Source of the DNA: Pontibacter qinzhouensis
Lineage (GTDB): Bacteria > Bacteroidota > Bacteroidia > Cytophagales > Hymenobacteraceae
Length of the DNA: 37,419 nt
NCBI RefSeq assembly: GCF_008017455.1
Contig: NZ_VRTY01000063.1
Location: 1 to 37,419, forward strand
Direction: 5' to 3'
Of the stretch, positions 15,974 through 23,682 are shown in pieces (positions within the stretch are counted from its first letter, which is position 1; each line of letters opens with the position of its first letter). Below the pieces are notes generated by a model. It did no database searches, was not told where the DNA came from, and saw only the letters and a program-made list of their open reading frames with translations. A program made the translations under genes and the position numbers.

Positions 15974-17761
15974 ATGGAAACCAAATCAGCTAGCATAAAA
16001 GGCGGAGAGTTTCTGATAAAGGAAACTTACCCGCAGGATGTATTTATACCCGAAGAGTTTAATGAGGAGCAGCAAATGATGGCGCAGACCTGCCGCGACT
16101 TTGTGCGCGAAGAGGTGCTGCCTCTGCTCGACCGCCTCGATAACCACGAAGAGGGCCTGATGGAAAACCTGATGAAAAAGGCAGGAGAACTTGGCCTTTT
16201 TGCAGTTTCTATTCCGGAGGCGTATGGTGGCCTGAACATGGATTTTAACACGGCCTTGCTGGTAACAGAATCAGTAGGAGGTGGGCACTCGTTTCCGGTG
16301 GCTTTTGCAGCGCACACGGGTATTGGTACGCTGCCGATCCTGTATTTCGGAACGGAGGAGCAAAAGGAAAAATACGTGCCCAAACTGGTAAGCGGCGAAT
16401 GGATGTCGGCGTACTGCCTGACTGAGCCAGGTTCGGGTTCCGATGCACTGGCTGCTAAGTCGAAAGCAGTTTTGAACGCAGAAGGCACCCATTACATCCT
16501 CAACGGCCAGAAAATGTGGATCACGAACGCAGGTTTTGCTGATGTGTTTATTGTGTTTGCGCAGATAGATGGCGACCAGTTTACTGGTTTTATCGTGGAG
16601 AAAGATTTTCCGGGAGTGAGCCTTGGCAATGAGGAGCATAAAATGGGCATTAAAGGCTCCTCTACGCGGCAGGTATTCTTTACTGATTGCCAGGTGCCGG
16701 TGGAGAACGTGCTGGGCGACATCGGCAAAGGCCATTTAATTGCCTTCAACATCCTGAACATCGGGCGGGTAAAGCTGGGAGCTGCTACATTGGGAGCCTC
16801 TAAAAGAGTAGCCGACCTGTCGGTAAAATATGCGAATGAGCGGCAGCAGTTTAAATTGCCAATTGCGAAGTTCGGGGCCATCAGGCATAAACTGGCGGAG
16901 CAGGCTATTCGCATTTTTGCTGTAGAATCGGCGCTTTACCGCCTCGGTATAGATATTTACCGCATGGAGCAGGAACTGCTGGCTTCCGGTAAAGATGAAA
17001 ATGAGGCCTTGCTCGGAGCAGCCCGTGAGTTTGCCGTGGAATGTGCCATCATAAAAGTTGAAGGCTCCGAGGTGCTCGATTATGTGGTAGACGAAGGGGT
17101 GCAGATTTACGGTGGTTATGGCTTCTCTGCCGATTACCCCATGGACCGCGCCTACCGCGACTCCCGCATTAACCGCATTTTTGAAGGTACCAACGAGATC
17201 AACCGCATGCTGACCGTAGACATGATCCTGAAAAAGGCCATGAAAGGCGAGCTTGACCTCATGGGGCCAGCGCAGGCAGTGCAGCAGGAACTTATGGCTA
17301 TTCCTGATTTCGGAGCAGCAGAGGAAGAAGGCTTGTTCTCGGCCGAACACAAAGCCATCCGAAACCTGAAAAAGGCTATTCTGCTGGTGGCCGGAACAGC
17401 GGTGCAGAAGTACATGAACTCGCTTGCCAAAGAGCAGGAGGTACTGATGAACATTGCCGATATGGCCATTAAAACGTATGTGGCAGAATCTACGCTGCTG
17501 CGCGTGGAGAAACTGGTGAGCCAGAAAGGCGAAGAAACTGTGGCTAACCAAATCGACATGGTGCGGGTGGTGGTAAACGATGCCGTTGATATTGCCTTTA
17601 AAGCAGGTAAAGAAGGTATTGCCGCCATGGCTGAAGGCGATGAGCAGCGCCTGCTGTTTATGGGCCTGAAGCGCTTCACCAAAAAAGACCTCTACAACAC
17701 CAAAGAAGCCCGCCGCCGTATAGCAGCCGCTCTGATAGAAGCAAACGAGTACATCTACTAA
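15974..17761 (+). CDS. fadE: Acyl-CoA dehydrogenase, FadE-type
   Basis: This 595-aa flavoenzyme carries out the first oxidation of beta-oxidation. The N-terminal helical domain includes LGLFAVSIPEAYGGL. The middle region has the signature AYCLTEPGSGSDALA (147-161) and GQKMWITNAG. The C-terminal helical domain has IYGGYGFSADYPMDRAYRDSRINRIFEGT split over 378-405, with Glu404 of FEGT in the position of the usual catalytic base. A further helical extension of about 170 residues follows, giving the ~600-aa size of Bacillus FadE rather than the ~380-aa short enzymes. The start lies 9 nt after the right arm of the inserted cassette. A terminator after the stop ends the operon. Confidence 0.93.
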   Translation: METKSASIKGGEFLIKETYPQDVFIPEEFNEEQQMMAQTCRDFVREEVLPLLDRLDNHEEGLMENLMKKAGELGLFAVSIPEAYGGLNMDFNTALLVTESVGGGHSFPVAFAAHTGIGTLPILYFGTEEQKEKYVPKLVSGEWMSAYCLTEPGSGSDALAAKSKAVLNAEGTHYILNGQKMWITNAGFADVFIVFAQIDGDQFTGFIVEKDFPGVSLGNEEHKMGIKGSSTRQVFFTDCQVPVENVLGDIGKGHLIAFNILNIGRVKLGAATLGASKRVADLSVKYANERQQFKLPIAKFGAIRHKLAEQAIRIFAVESALYRLGIDIYRMEQELLASGKDENEALLGAAREFAVECAIIKVEGSEVLDYVVDEGVQIYGGYGFSADYPMDRAYRDSRINRIFEGTNEINRMLTVDMILKKAMKGELDLMGPAQAVQQELMAIPDFGAAEEEGLFSAEHKAIRNLKKAILLVAGTAVQKYMNSLAKEQEVLMNIADMAIKTYVAESTLLRVEKLVSQKGEETVANQIDMVRVVVNDAVDIAFKAGKEGIAAMAEGDEQRLLFMGLKRFTKKDLYNTKEARRRIAAALIEANEYIY

Positions 17762-17783
17762 CTTTCAATTCTAAACAAACCCG

Positions 17784-17813
17784 AAGGCTTGCTCTAACAC
17801 AGCAAGCCTTTTG
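17784..17813 (+). terminator. Rho-independent terminator of the fad operon
   Basis: AAGGCTTGCT and AGCAAGCCTT form a perfect 10-bp stem with a 7-nt loop, followed by TTGGTTT. It lies 22 nt after the fadE stop. Confidence 0.8.
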
Positions 17814-17840
17814 GTTTCTGCGTACTCCATGCTCCCGTAT

Positions 17841-17898
17841 ACCCTTGACTCAAAAATGCTCAAAAACCTTCTGGAGGGCATTTTTATTTGAATAATTT
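17841..17898 (-). repeat. Dispersed bipartite repeat, copy 2
   Basis: On the minus strand it reads AATTATTCAAATAAAAA then TGCCCTCCAGAAGG, a variable middle, and GTCAAGGGTAT. Block spacing is 51 nt. ATGCCCT of block 1 could pair with AGGGTAT of block 2 (one G-T wobble). It lies in the convergent gap after fadE. Confidence 0.85.
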
Positions 17899-18011
17899 GG
17901 TGGCTGAGATGAATTCAAAATTAAAAATTAGGGAGGGCAAAGAAGAGAATTTTGACTGAGTGACTGAGAGGATGAATAAATAATTAATACCTGAAAAAGC
18001 CATATTGTAAA

Positions 18012-18069
18012 TACCCTGAGCCATTTTTCAGAAGGAAGCCCTTGGAAGGCCAATTTCATTAGAATAATT
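18012..18069 (-). repeat. Dispersed bipartite repeat, copy 3
   Basis: On the minus strand it reads AATTATTCTAATGAAAT then TGGCCTTCCAAGG, and later GGCTCAGGGTATT as a diverged block 2 at 52 nt. It is the second copy, same orientation, in the fadE/18271 gap. Confidence 0.8.
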
Positions 18070-18104
18070 GATTGCATGCAACGTAATGTCACTGCCGTAA
18101 GCTT

Positions 18105-18225
18105 TCAGCTTGTGGTTTTAAATAAAGCGAGTTTTTAACTCGCAAATACCACTTCAGAAATATTGTTGTAACTACTTTGAGCTGGCAATAAAAACGTAGC
18201 CTGTATGCCAACTCTCACAAGCTGA
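18105..18225. repeat. Nested inverted repeats, possible REP/MITE remnant
   Basis: TCAGCTTGTG (18105-18114) is the exact inverse of CACAAGCTGA (18216-18225). Inside, GTGGT (18112-18116) can pair with ACCAC (18148-18152), and GCGAGTT-TTT-AACTCGC (18127-18143) is a perfect 7-bp hairpin. A 12-bp palindrome CTGAGGCCTCAG overlaps the right end. The layout recalls short non-autonomous elements or REP-like units, but no transposase is present. Confidence 0.45.
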
Positions 18226-18270
18226 GGCCTCAGGTAAGTGGTGAACGGAATTTTCCCAGCTCCTTACTCC

Positions 18271-19734
18271 CTATTTTAAGCTGAGCCGGAGCAACTGCAG
18301 GCTTTTTGGAGCTTTGGCTGTTCTGGCAACTGCTACTATTTCCTTATCGGCTAGCCAGCTTGTAAAACTTTTTATATAAGGAATGTCTGCTGATTTGGCC
18401 ACTGCAATACCTAAGGCAACAGGCGCTTTGGCAGAGCCGGTTACAGTGCTGATGGAGCGCATGAACAAATCGTGCTTGCCGTTTAGTTGCTCCAGTGTCA
18501 GGAGCTGCAGCATGTTGCCTGCTAAATGGGCTCTGTACGAAATGCCCGAAAAACCCTGTGTGGCGGGTGCTTCCTGCTGCTTCATGACCACGGAGTTCCA
18601 GGAGAGGTTAAGCACATCGTTGTAGCAAAAGAGATGTAGTTCCAGTCCGAAGTAAGGTGCGTTCTCTCCGCCTGCTGCAAATTTTTTCTCAGCTATCACC
18701 ACCAGCCTGTTGTCTGCAGTAAGCAGCAGTTCCGAAATGTAAATATCTTCGAGCCGTTCAGCTACAACGCCTCTGGCTCTCCCCATGTTGTTCATGTTTT
18801 CCAGGTAGGCAGGCGTAAACTTAAATTCTTCGGCAAAGAGCATGTCTTCTGCTTCAAAGTCAAATTTCAGGGTTCTGAGGCTGTGGTAAACAGCTGTCTT
18901 TTCGTCGGCAGTAAGTACTGTTCCGAATAATTTACCATTGGGCAGCAGTTTGTATTTACCGTCCAGAATGTAGAGCTTGTTGCCGCCTTCTGCTCCTCCT
19001 GCCAGCACCGAGAGGCTTTTAACCTCAGCACCAGCCAGGGTGTAGCGTCTTACCGTCAGGCGCTGCATGTTATCAGATATCAGGCTGACATATTGGTCGC
19101 CGTTGCTGCTGATCTGGATGTCGGCAGAGAATATAGTAGTAAGGTCGTTGAGGTTGTAATCGGTATCTTTCAGTTGGGTTAGTTTGCTATCGTATAGCTT
19201 GCCCTTAATATTTGTAATCTGCTGGTTTGGGTCTGTCTGGTACTGGTATGCCAGCAGCCGTGCGCCATCTTCAGATGCAGTTATGTTCGCCTTCCGAAAC
19301 GACATGGGCGCTTCGAGCAGCATCAGGCTTTTTTCAGTAGCCCCGGTTGCCAGGTTTATCAGGTGCCCATGCAACTGCTGCGATCCCTGACCGTTATCGC
19401 GGTGCGTAATAACAAGCGCTGCATCACCTGTTTTCAAAAACGCGATAACCGACTCTACACCTGCAATGGGCACAGCAGCACTCCAGGCTTTCTTCAGGTT
19501 GGTTGAATATTTCTCAACGGTATACTCGCTAATGCCTTGCTTGTGCAGCACCACAAACTCATTCGCATTTAGGGCCAGCGTTTTATTTGTAATCTGCTCG
19601 TTATACACATCTTCTGTGGCATCAAGAGTGTAAGCAAAGGGAGTAGATGCTTTAATTTTTGCCTGCGCCAGTGCCGGTGAGGCAGGGTAAAAGAAACACA
19701 GCAACAGGAGCAGTAAAGCGAATTGTTTTATCAC
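18271..19734 (-). CDS. Secreted protein of unknown function, probably beta-rich
   Basis: This 487-aa protein begins with a clear signal peptide (MIKQFALLLLLLCFFYPASP, then ALAQA with likely cleavage after ALA). The mature part has repeated beta-strand-like segments with alternating hydrophobic residues and turns (ISSNGDQYVSLISDN; LLPNGKLFGTVLTADEK; LLTADNRLVVIAEKK). These recall beta-propeller blades, but no catalytic motif or sorting domain is visible. The start is a GTG at 19734. It is a single-gene unit flanked by wide spacers holding bipartite repeat copies on both sides (minus orientation below, plus orientation above). The family is not recognised. Confidence 0.7.
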   Translation of the reverse strand: MIKQFALLLLLLCFFYPASPALAQAKIKASTPFAYTLDATEDVYNEQITNKTLALNANEFVVLHKQGISEYTVEKYSTNLKKAWSAAVPIAGVESVIAFLKTGDAALVITHRDNGQGSQQLHGHLINLATGATEKSLMLLEAPMSFRKANITASEDGARLLAYQYQTDPNQQITNIKGKLYDSKLTQLKDTDYNLNDLTTIFSADIQISSNGDQYVSLISDNMQRLTVRRYTLAGAEVKSLSVLAGGAEGGNKLYILDGKYKLLPNGKLFGTVLTADEKTAVYHSLRTLKFDFEAEDMLFAEEFKFTPAYLENMNNMGRARGVVAERLEDIYISELLLTADNRLVVIAEKKFAAGGENAPYFGLELHLFCYNDVLNLSWNSVVMKQQEAPATQGFSGISYRAHLAGNMLQLLTLEQLNGKHDLFMRSISTVTGSAKAPVALGIAVAKSADIPYIKSFTSWLADKEIVAVARTAKAPKSLQLLRLSLK

Positions 19735-20205
19735 GATTTGTTTTGTTATTTATGCAAAGTAAGGTGAAAATTAACCGGATATTGTCAGATTATCAACATA
19801 AAAAACATGCGCCATAGCTGCAGCAAGTGTGGTAGTTAATACGTGTAGCCGGTGAAGCAGGCTTTCAGGTGAAGCCTTGGACGTGTAAATTTTATAAGAA
19901 AGCTGAATTATTCAAATAAAAACGGCCTCCAGAAGGTTTTGCATCCGAATTCTGCCAAGGCCATGGACGCGAAATAGTTGTTAGATGAACTTAGCAAAAA
20001 GCTGGCCGCAAGGATGTTGAAATATTTTTTTGTTGCTGTACAATATTTTTAGCTTGCATACGTGTTAGAAATTAAATTTATAAATATTTGAATTTCAGCG
20101 TTATAAGGTTTGTGATGATTAAATATAGGTTTTTTTCTATACAAATGACTAATTAAATTATCAAAATAGAATACTTGTTAGTTTAGTTTATTTATTCTTT
20201 CTGTG
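19735..20205. other. Long divergent spacer
   Basis: An AT-rich spacer between the secreted-protein gene and the 62-aa gene. It holds bipartite repeat copy 4 (19906-19967) and a nearby direct repeat of GGTGAAGC (about 19858 and 19879). From about 20020 to 20200 it is very AT-rich with no recognisable gene. Confidence 0.55.
19906..19967 (+). repeat. Dispersed bipartite repeat, copy 4
   Basis: AATTATTCAAATAAAAA then CGGCCTCCAGAAGG, and a diverged block 2 TGCCAAGGCCATGG at 51 nt. Here GGCCT in block 1 and AGGCC in block 2 both differ from the commoner CCCT/AGGG pair yet remain complementary, a possible compensatory change. Confidence 0.75.
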
Positions 20206-20213
20206 TACTTTTG
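20206..20213 (+). promoter_or_regulatory. Bacteroidota -7 box for 62-aa peptide gene
   Basis: TACTTTTG matches TAnnTTTG and lies 39 nt before the ATG at 20253. It overlaps the left arm of a perfect inverted repeat. Confidence 0.6.
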
Positions 20214-20232
20214 TAAAAGTGCTTTTACAAAA
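20209..20232. promoter_or_regulatory. Perfect 11-bp inverted repeat on promoter, candidate operator
   Basis: TTTTGTAAAAG-TG-CTTTTACAAAA is an exact inverted repeat with a 2-nt centre. It covers the end of the -7 box and the expected transcription start. It could be a repressor operator or a 5' hairpin in the leader. Confidence 0.55.
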
Positions 20233-20252
20233 CGTTTATCTAAATCTATGAT

Positions 20253-20441
20253 ATGAAGTCTTTACTGAAAGTTTTTGTCTTTGTGGCTTTAATCATCATC
20301 AGTAAAATAACGCGTGATGCAGAAGTAATTGAAATTAAAGCTCCTGCACGTCAGAGCCGTGCCATCCTGAGCTACGACAAGCAAACTGCTATGGCCAACG
20401 ATCTGCAGCAGGAAGAGCAAACTAACAAGCTCTACAACTAA
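20253..20441 (+). CDS. Small membrane-anchored or secreted peptide, unknown
   Basis: The 62-aa product starts MKSLLKVFVFVALIIISKIT, one hydrophobic helix that is either an uncleaved anchor or a signal peptide. A short polar tail follows (EIKAPARQSRAILSYDKQTA ending in QQEEQTNKLYN). There is no lipobox Cys. A good promoter with a perfect dyad precedes it and recG ends only 5 nt beyond its stop on the other strand, so there is no room for a separate terminator. No family was recognised. The dedicated promoter makes a real gene likely. Confidence 0.6.
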   Translation: MKSLLKVFVFVALIIISKITRDAEVIEIKAPARQSRAILSYDKQTAMANDLQQEEQTNKLYN

Positions 20442-20445
20442 TTCC

Positions 20446-22539
20446 TTAGCTTATCCGGCTCCAGTTTACGGCATTCGCGCTCAGCGACTGTATGTGCTTC
20501 CGGATATTCTGATGCTGGTCCTGCTCCAGTTGCGGATCCTGCTCCAGTATTCTTTGTGCCGCCGCCCTGGCCTCCTGCAAAATAGGAGCATCTTTTGCCA
20601 GATCAGAAATCAACAAATCCAGTACGCCGCTTTGCTGAGTTCCCATCAGATCTCCGGGCCCCCGAAGCTTCAAATCAATATCTGCAATTTCAAAACCGTT
20701 GTTGGTGCGTACCATGGTTTCGAGGCGCGTTTTGCTGTCTTTGCTCAGTTTGTAGCCCGTCATGAGTATGCAGTAGCTCTGCTCAGCCCCGCGCCCTACA
20801 CGCCCGCGCAACTGGTGCAGCTGCGATAAGCCAAATCGTTCGGCACTCTCTATTACCATAACAGAGGCATTCGGCACGTTTACACCTACTTCTATTACAG
20901 TAGTAGCCACCATTATATGTGTTTCGTTTTTTACGAAGCGCTGCATCTCGTAGTCTTTGTCCTGCGCCTTCATTTTGCCGTGCACCATGCTGATCTGGAA
21001 CTCCGGAAAAGCCCGCCGCACACTCTCATAACCATCCATCAGGTCTTTGTAATCCATGCCCTCCGATTCTTCAATCAGCGGATATACAATGTAGGCTTGT
21101 CGGCCGAGCTTTATCTCTTTTCTGATAAATTCGAACACACGTAGCCGGTGACTGTCGAAGCGGTGCACGGTCACGATCTCTTTTCGGCCGGCCGGTAGCT
21201 CATCTATCACCGATACATCCAGGTCGCCATAAAGTGTCATGGCCAGGGTGCGGGGAATGGGAGTGGCTGTCATAACAAGCACGTGCGGAATAATCTGCGG
21301 GTTCTTGCGCCAGAGTCTGGACCGTTGCTCTACCCCAAAGCGGTGCTGCTCATCTACAATGCAAAGGCCCAGGTTCTGAAACTGCACCACATCTTCCAGC
21401 AGTGCATGCGTGCCTACAATCATTTTCATTTCGCCGGAGCGTAGCTGCTCGTGCAGTACCTTACGGTCTTTTGTTTTGCTGGAACCGGTGAGCTTGCCCA
21501 GTAGAATGCCTAGGCTGTCAGCAAACTTCTTCAGGCCCTGGTAGTGCTGGTCGGCCAGTATTTCGGTCGGGGCCATCAGCACCGATTGTGCTCCGTTGTC
21601 TGCGGCAATAAGCATGGTGATAAAGGCCACAATAGTTTTGCCGCTTCCTACATCGCCTTGCAGCAGGCGGTTCATCTGTTTACCGGCTGTCAGGTCTTTG
21701 TAAATTTCCTTGACCACCCGCTTCTGCGCGTTGGTCAGGTCGAAGGTCATGTGATTTTTGTAGAACTCGTTCAGGGTCGGGATGTTCTTAAATATCTGCC
21801 CCTTAAGTTCCACCCGGCGTACTACCCGCTGGCGCAGCAGCCGCAACTGAACGTAAAAAAGCTCTTCGAAGGTAAGCCGGAACTTGGCTGCCTTGTATTT
21901 CTCTGCCGATTCAGGGAAGTGAATGTTGAGCAGTGCCTCGCGTTTCCCGATGAGGCGGTAGTGGTCCACGAGGTCCGGCGATAGCGTTTCCTGGATATGC
22001 GGAGCCGCCATGTTGAGCAGCACCTCCATCATCTTTGCAATGGTTTTGCTCTCGACGCGGAAGCTTTTGAGTTTTTCGGTGGTGTTATAGACTGGCTGCA
22101 GAAAAGCGTTGGTGGGCTTCTGTTCTGTTACCTCCTCCAGTTCGGGGTGCGCTATGTTGTAGCGGCCGTTAAATTCGGTTGGCTTTCCGAATACAATGTA
22201 GTCGGTGTGGTTCTTGAGCGACTTTTCTACCCACTTTACCCCCTTAAACCAGACAAGCTCTATTTCTCCGGTTTCGTCTACCAGCCTAGCCGAGAGGCGT
22301 TGTTTGCGGCCTTCGCCAAGTAGCTCTTTGCCACGCAAGCGCCCCTTTATCTGCACATACGGCAGCGACTCGTCGAGCTCGGCAATTTTGTAAAACTGCG
22401 TGCGATCGAGGTACCGGAAGGGGTAGTGCTGTATGAGGTCGCCATACGTAAAAATGCCCAGTTCCTTTTGCAGTAGCTCAGCCCGCTGCGGCCCCACGCC
22501 CTTCAGAAATTCTATTTTGGTATGGAAAAAGTTGCTCAA
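20446..22539 (-). CDS. recG: ATP-dependent DNA helicase RecG
   Basis: This 697-aa superfamily 2 helicase remodels stalled replication forks and Holliday junctions. The N-terminal wedge/OB domain begins FFHTKIEFLKGVGPQRAELL and has IKGRLRGKELLG. Walker A is GDVGSGKT (about 298-305), the Walker B box is DEQHRFG, motif III is MTATPIPRTL, and the C-terminal motif is HQLRGRVGRG. The length is normal. The start is a TTG at 22539: no in-frame ATG gives the conserved N-terminus, and a TATCTTTG box lies 46 nt upstream. It is monocistronic and ends against the convergent 62-aa gene. Confidence 0.96.
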   Translation of the reverse strand: MSNFFHTKIEFLKGVGPQRAELLQKELGIFTYGDLIQHYPFRYLDRTQFYKIAELDESLPYVQIKGRLRGKELLGEGRKQRLSARLVDETGEIELVWFKGVKWVEKSLKNHTDYIVFGKPTEFNGRYNIAHPELEEVTEQKPTNAFLQPVYNTTEKLKSFRVESKTIAKMMEVLLNMAAPHIQETLSPDLVDHYRLIGKREALLNIHFPESAEKYKAAKFRLTFEELFYVQLRLLRQRVVRRVELKGQIFKNIPTLNEFYKNHMTFDLTNAQKRVVKEIYKDLTAGKQMNRLLQGDVGSGKTIVAFITMLIAADNGAQSVLMAPTEILADQHYQGLKKFADSLGILLGKLTGSSKTKDRKVLHEQLRSGEMKMIVGTHALLEDVVQFQNLGLCIVDEQHRFGVEQRSRLWRKNPQIIPHVLVMTATPIPRTLAMTLYGDLDVSVIDELPAGRKEIVTVHRFDSHRLRVFEFIRKEIKLGRQAYIVYPLIEESEGMDYKDLMDGYESVRRAFPEFQISMVHGKMKAQDKDYEMQRFVKNETHIMVATTVIEVGVNVPNASVMVIESAERFGLSQLHQLRGRVGRGAEQSYCILMTGYKLSKDSKTRLETMVRTNNGFEIADIDLKLRGPGDLMGTQQSGVLDLLISDLAKDAPILQEARAAAQRILEQDPQLEQDQHQNIRKHIQSLSANAVNWSRIS

Positions 22540-22584
22540 GGCAGTTTAGGCAGGTTTAGTTCTGTGATAAGGCTTTTACGGGAA

Positions 22585-22592
22585 CAAAGATA
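22585..22592 (-). promoter_or_regulatory. Bacteroidota -7 box for recG
   Basis: The minus strand reads TATCTTTG, an exact TAnnTTTG match 46 nt before the recG TTG start. Confidence 0.6.
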
Positions 22593-22636
22593 AAAGAGGA
22601 AGGGCAAAAGACCTTTGTTAGTTTAGAAGCTTCGCC

Positions 22637-22842
22637 AAATTCAAAATTAGAAATTCAAAATTAAAAATTTTCAATAATCAGCTTTTCTGTCATAGAAGAA
22701 GCTTTTTTCGTTTGATTTATCAATTTTGAGTTGCTTATATTGTTTTGACGACTTTACCAAGAGTTAAAAGTTATGAGTTGAAAAGTCAGGCATTGGCAAA
22801 ATCTCTCAGAGTAAGCATTTAACAATCATCAATTAACAATCA
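22637..22842. repeat. AT-rich short-word repeat region
   Basis: Degenerate tandem words follow one another: AAATTCAAAATTAGAAATTC (about 22637-22670), AGAGTTAAAAGTTATGAGTT (22760-22780) and TTTAACAATCATCAATTAAC (22818-22842). Similar words occur near 545, 5480, 7755, 14330, 17920 and 35400. They resemble the short tandem repeats of some cyanobacterial and Bacteroidota intergenic DNA. No coding potential seen. Confidence 0.5.
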
Positions 22843-22903
22843 GATTATTCAAATAAAAACACCCTCCAGAAGCTTTTTGCAGGATTTTGGGTCAAGGGTT
22901 GCG
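22843..22903 (+). repeat. Dispersed bipartite repeat, copy 5
   Basis: GATTATTCAAATAAAAA then CACCCTCCAGAAG, a variable middle, then GGGTCAAGGGTTG at 51 nt. ACCCT of block 1 can pair with AGGGT of block 2. A CAATTAACAATCA word directly precedes it, as for copy 6. Confidence 0.85.
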
Positions 22904-22956
22904 CAGGCTTCAAAGTCTTTCCCGGCTATTCTTAAAACAGTTGATTAACCATGAAG

Positions 22957-22997
22957 CCATTTAACAACTAACAACCAACAACCATCAATTAACAACC
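22957..22997. repeat. Tandem CAAC/CAATTAAC words
   Basis: A run of TTAACAACTAACAACC, AACAACC and ATCAATTAACAACC words leads directly into repeat copy 6. It mirrors the word preceding copy 5, so the pair looks like a duplicated compound unit. Confidence 0.5.
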
Positions 22998-23059
22998 AAA
23001 TTATTCTAACGAAAACGCCCTTCCAAAGCTATTTCGGTGGTTTGGGTGTCAAGGGTAGG
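22998..23059 (+). repeat. Dispersed bipartite repeat, copy 6
   Basis: AAATTATTCTAACGAAAA then CGCCCTTCCAAAG, a variable middle, then GTGTCAAGGGTAGG at 52 nt. CCCTT of block 1 can pair with AAGGG of block 2. It ends 5 nt from the gldD stop codon. Confidence 0.85.
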
Positions 23060-23064
23060 AGAGG

Positions 23065-23682
23065 TTATTTGCCTTTAAACTCCAGGGTATTGAGCAGGTG
23101 CACGATGTCTTTTTTCATGAACTCTATAACAGGTGCCAAGGAATCGTTTTGGGTGGCCGTTCTGAAATAAAGCGCGCCTCGCAAAAAATGAGAAGTTGTG
23201 TCGGTAACGTAAAACTGGAACTGGCTGGGCACTTCGCCTGTCAGTTCAAAGACAGCCGCTACATCTCCCTTTGGTGTTTTTACTTCGGTTTCTTCTATAG
23301 AGTAGGCTTTTACCTGATGCTTGGATGTAAGCTTGCGTGCATCTTCTACCAGGTCGTTCAACATTTTCGGGTTATTTTTAAGTGCCTTATAAGTTAGCTG
23401 TACATTGGCGCCAAACTCCGGGTAAATAATCGTGATCCAGTGTGGTTGTGCAATGGAGGAGGAATCAGGGCGTATTTTAGCGTATTTCGAAAACTCAAAC
23501 GTATAGGGGTGCTCCTCCTGCAACTGCTGGTAAGCCGGCTCCGGCAGGTCTATGCGGTTATATCCTTTGGGTTTTGGTGTGAACTCTACGCCACAGGCTA
23601 CCATTGTTGTGGCTACCAGGCACCATAACAGGGTTTTAAGGCTAGCTGGCTTTCTGGAAAACTTCTTTTTTGCTTGTGACAT
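23065..23682 (-). CDS. gldD: Gliding motility lipoprotein GldD
   Basis: This 205-aa lipoprotein has a signal peptide KTLLWCLVATTMVAC with the acylated Cys at about residue 30. GldD-type features follow: FTPKPKGYNRIDLPEPAYQQ, PYTFEFSKYA, then WITIIYPEFGANVQLTY, and FRGALYF-like near the end (HFLRGALYFRT). GldD is required for gliding and type IX secretion in Flavobacterium johnsoniae; its biochemical role is not settled. The gene overlaps the end of gldE by 41 nt, the conserved gldE-gldD order. The ATG at 23682 is the only start that keeps the signal peptide. Confidence 0.93.
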   Translation of the reverse strand: MSQAKKKFSRKPASLKTLLWCLVATTMVACGVEFTPKPKGYNRIDLPEPAYQQLQEEHPYTFEFSKYAKIRPDSSSIAQPHWITIIYPEFGANVQLTYKALKNNPKMLNDLVEDARKLTSKHQVKAYSIEETEVKTPKGDVAAVFELTGEVPSQFQFYVTDTTSHFLRGALYFRTATQNDSLAPVIEFMKKDIVHLLNTLEFKGK

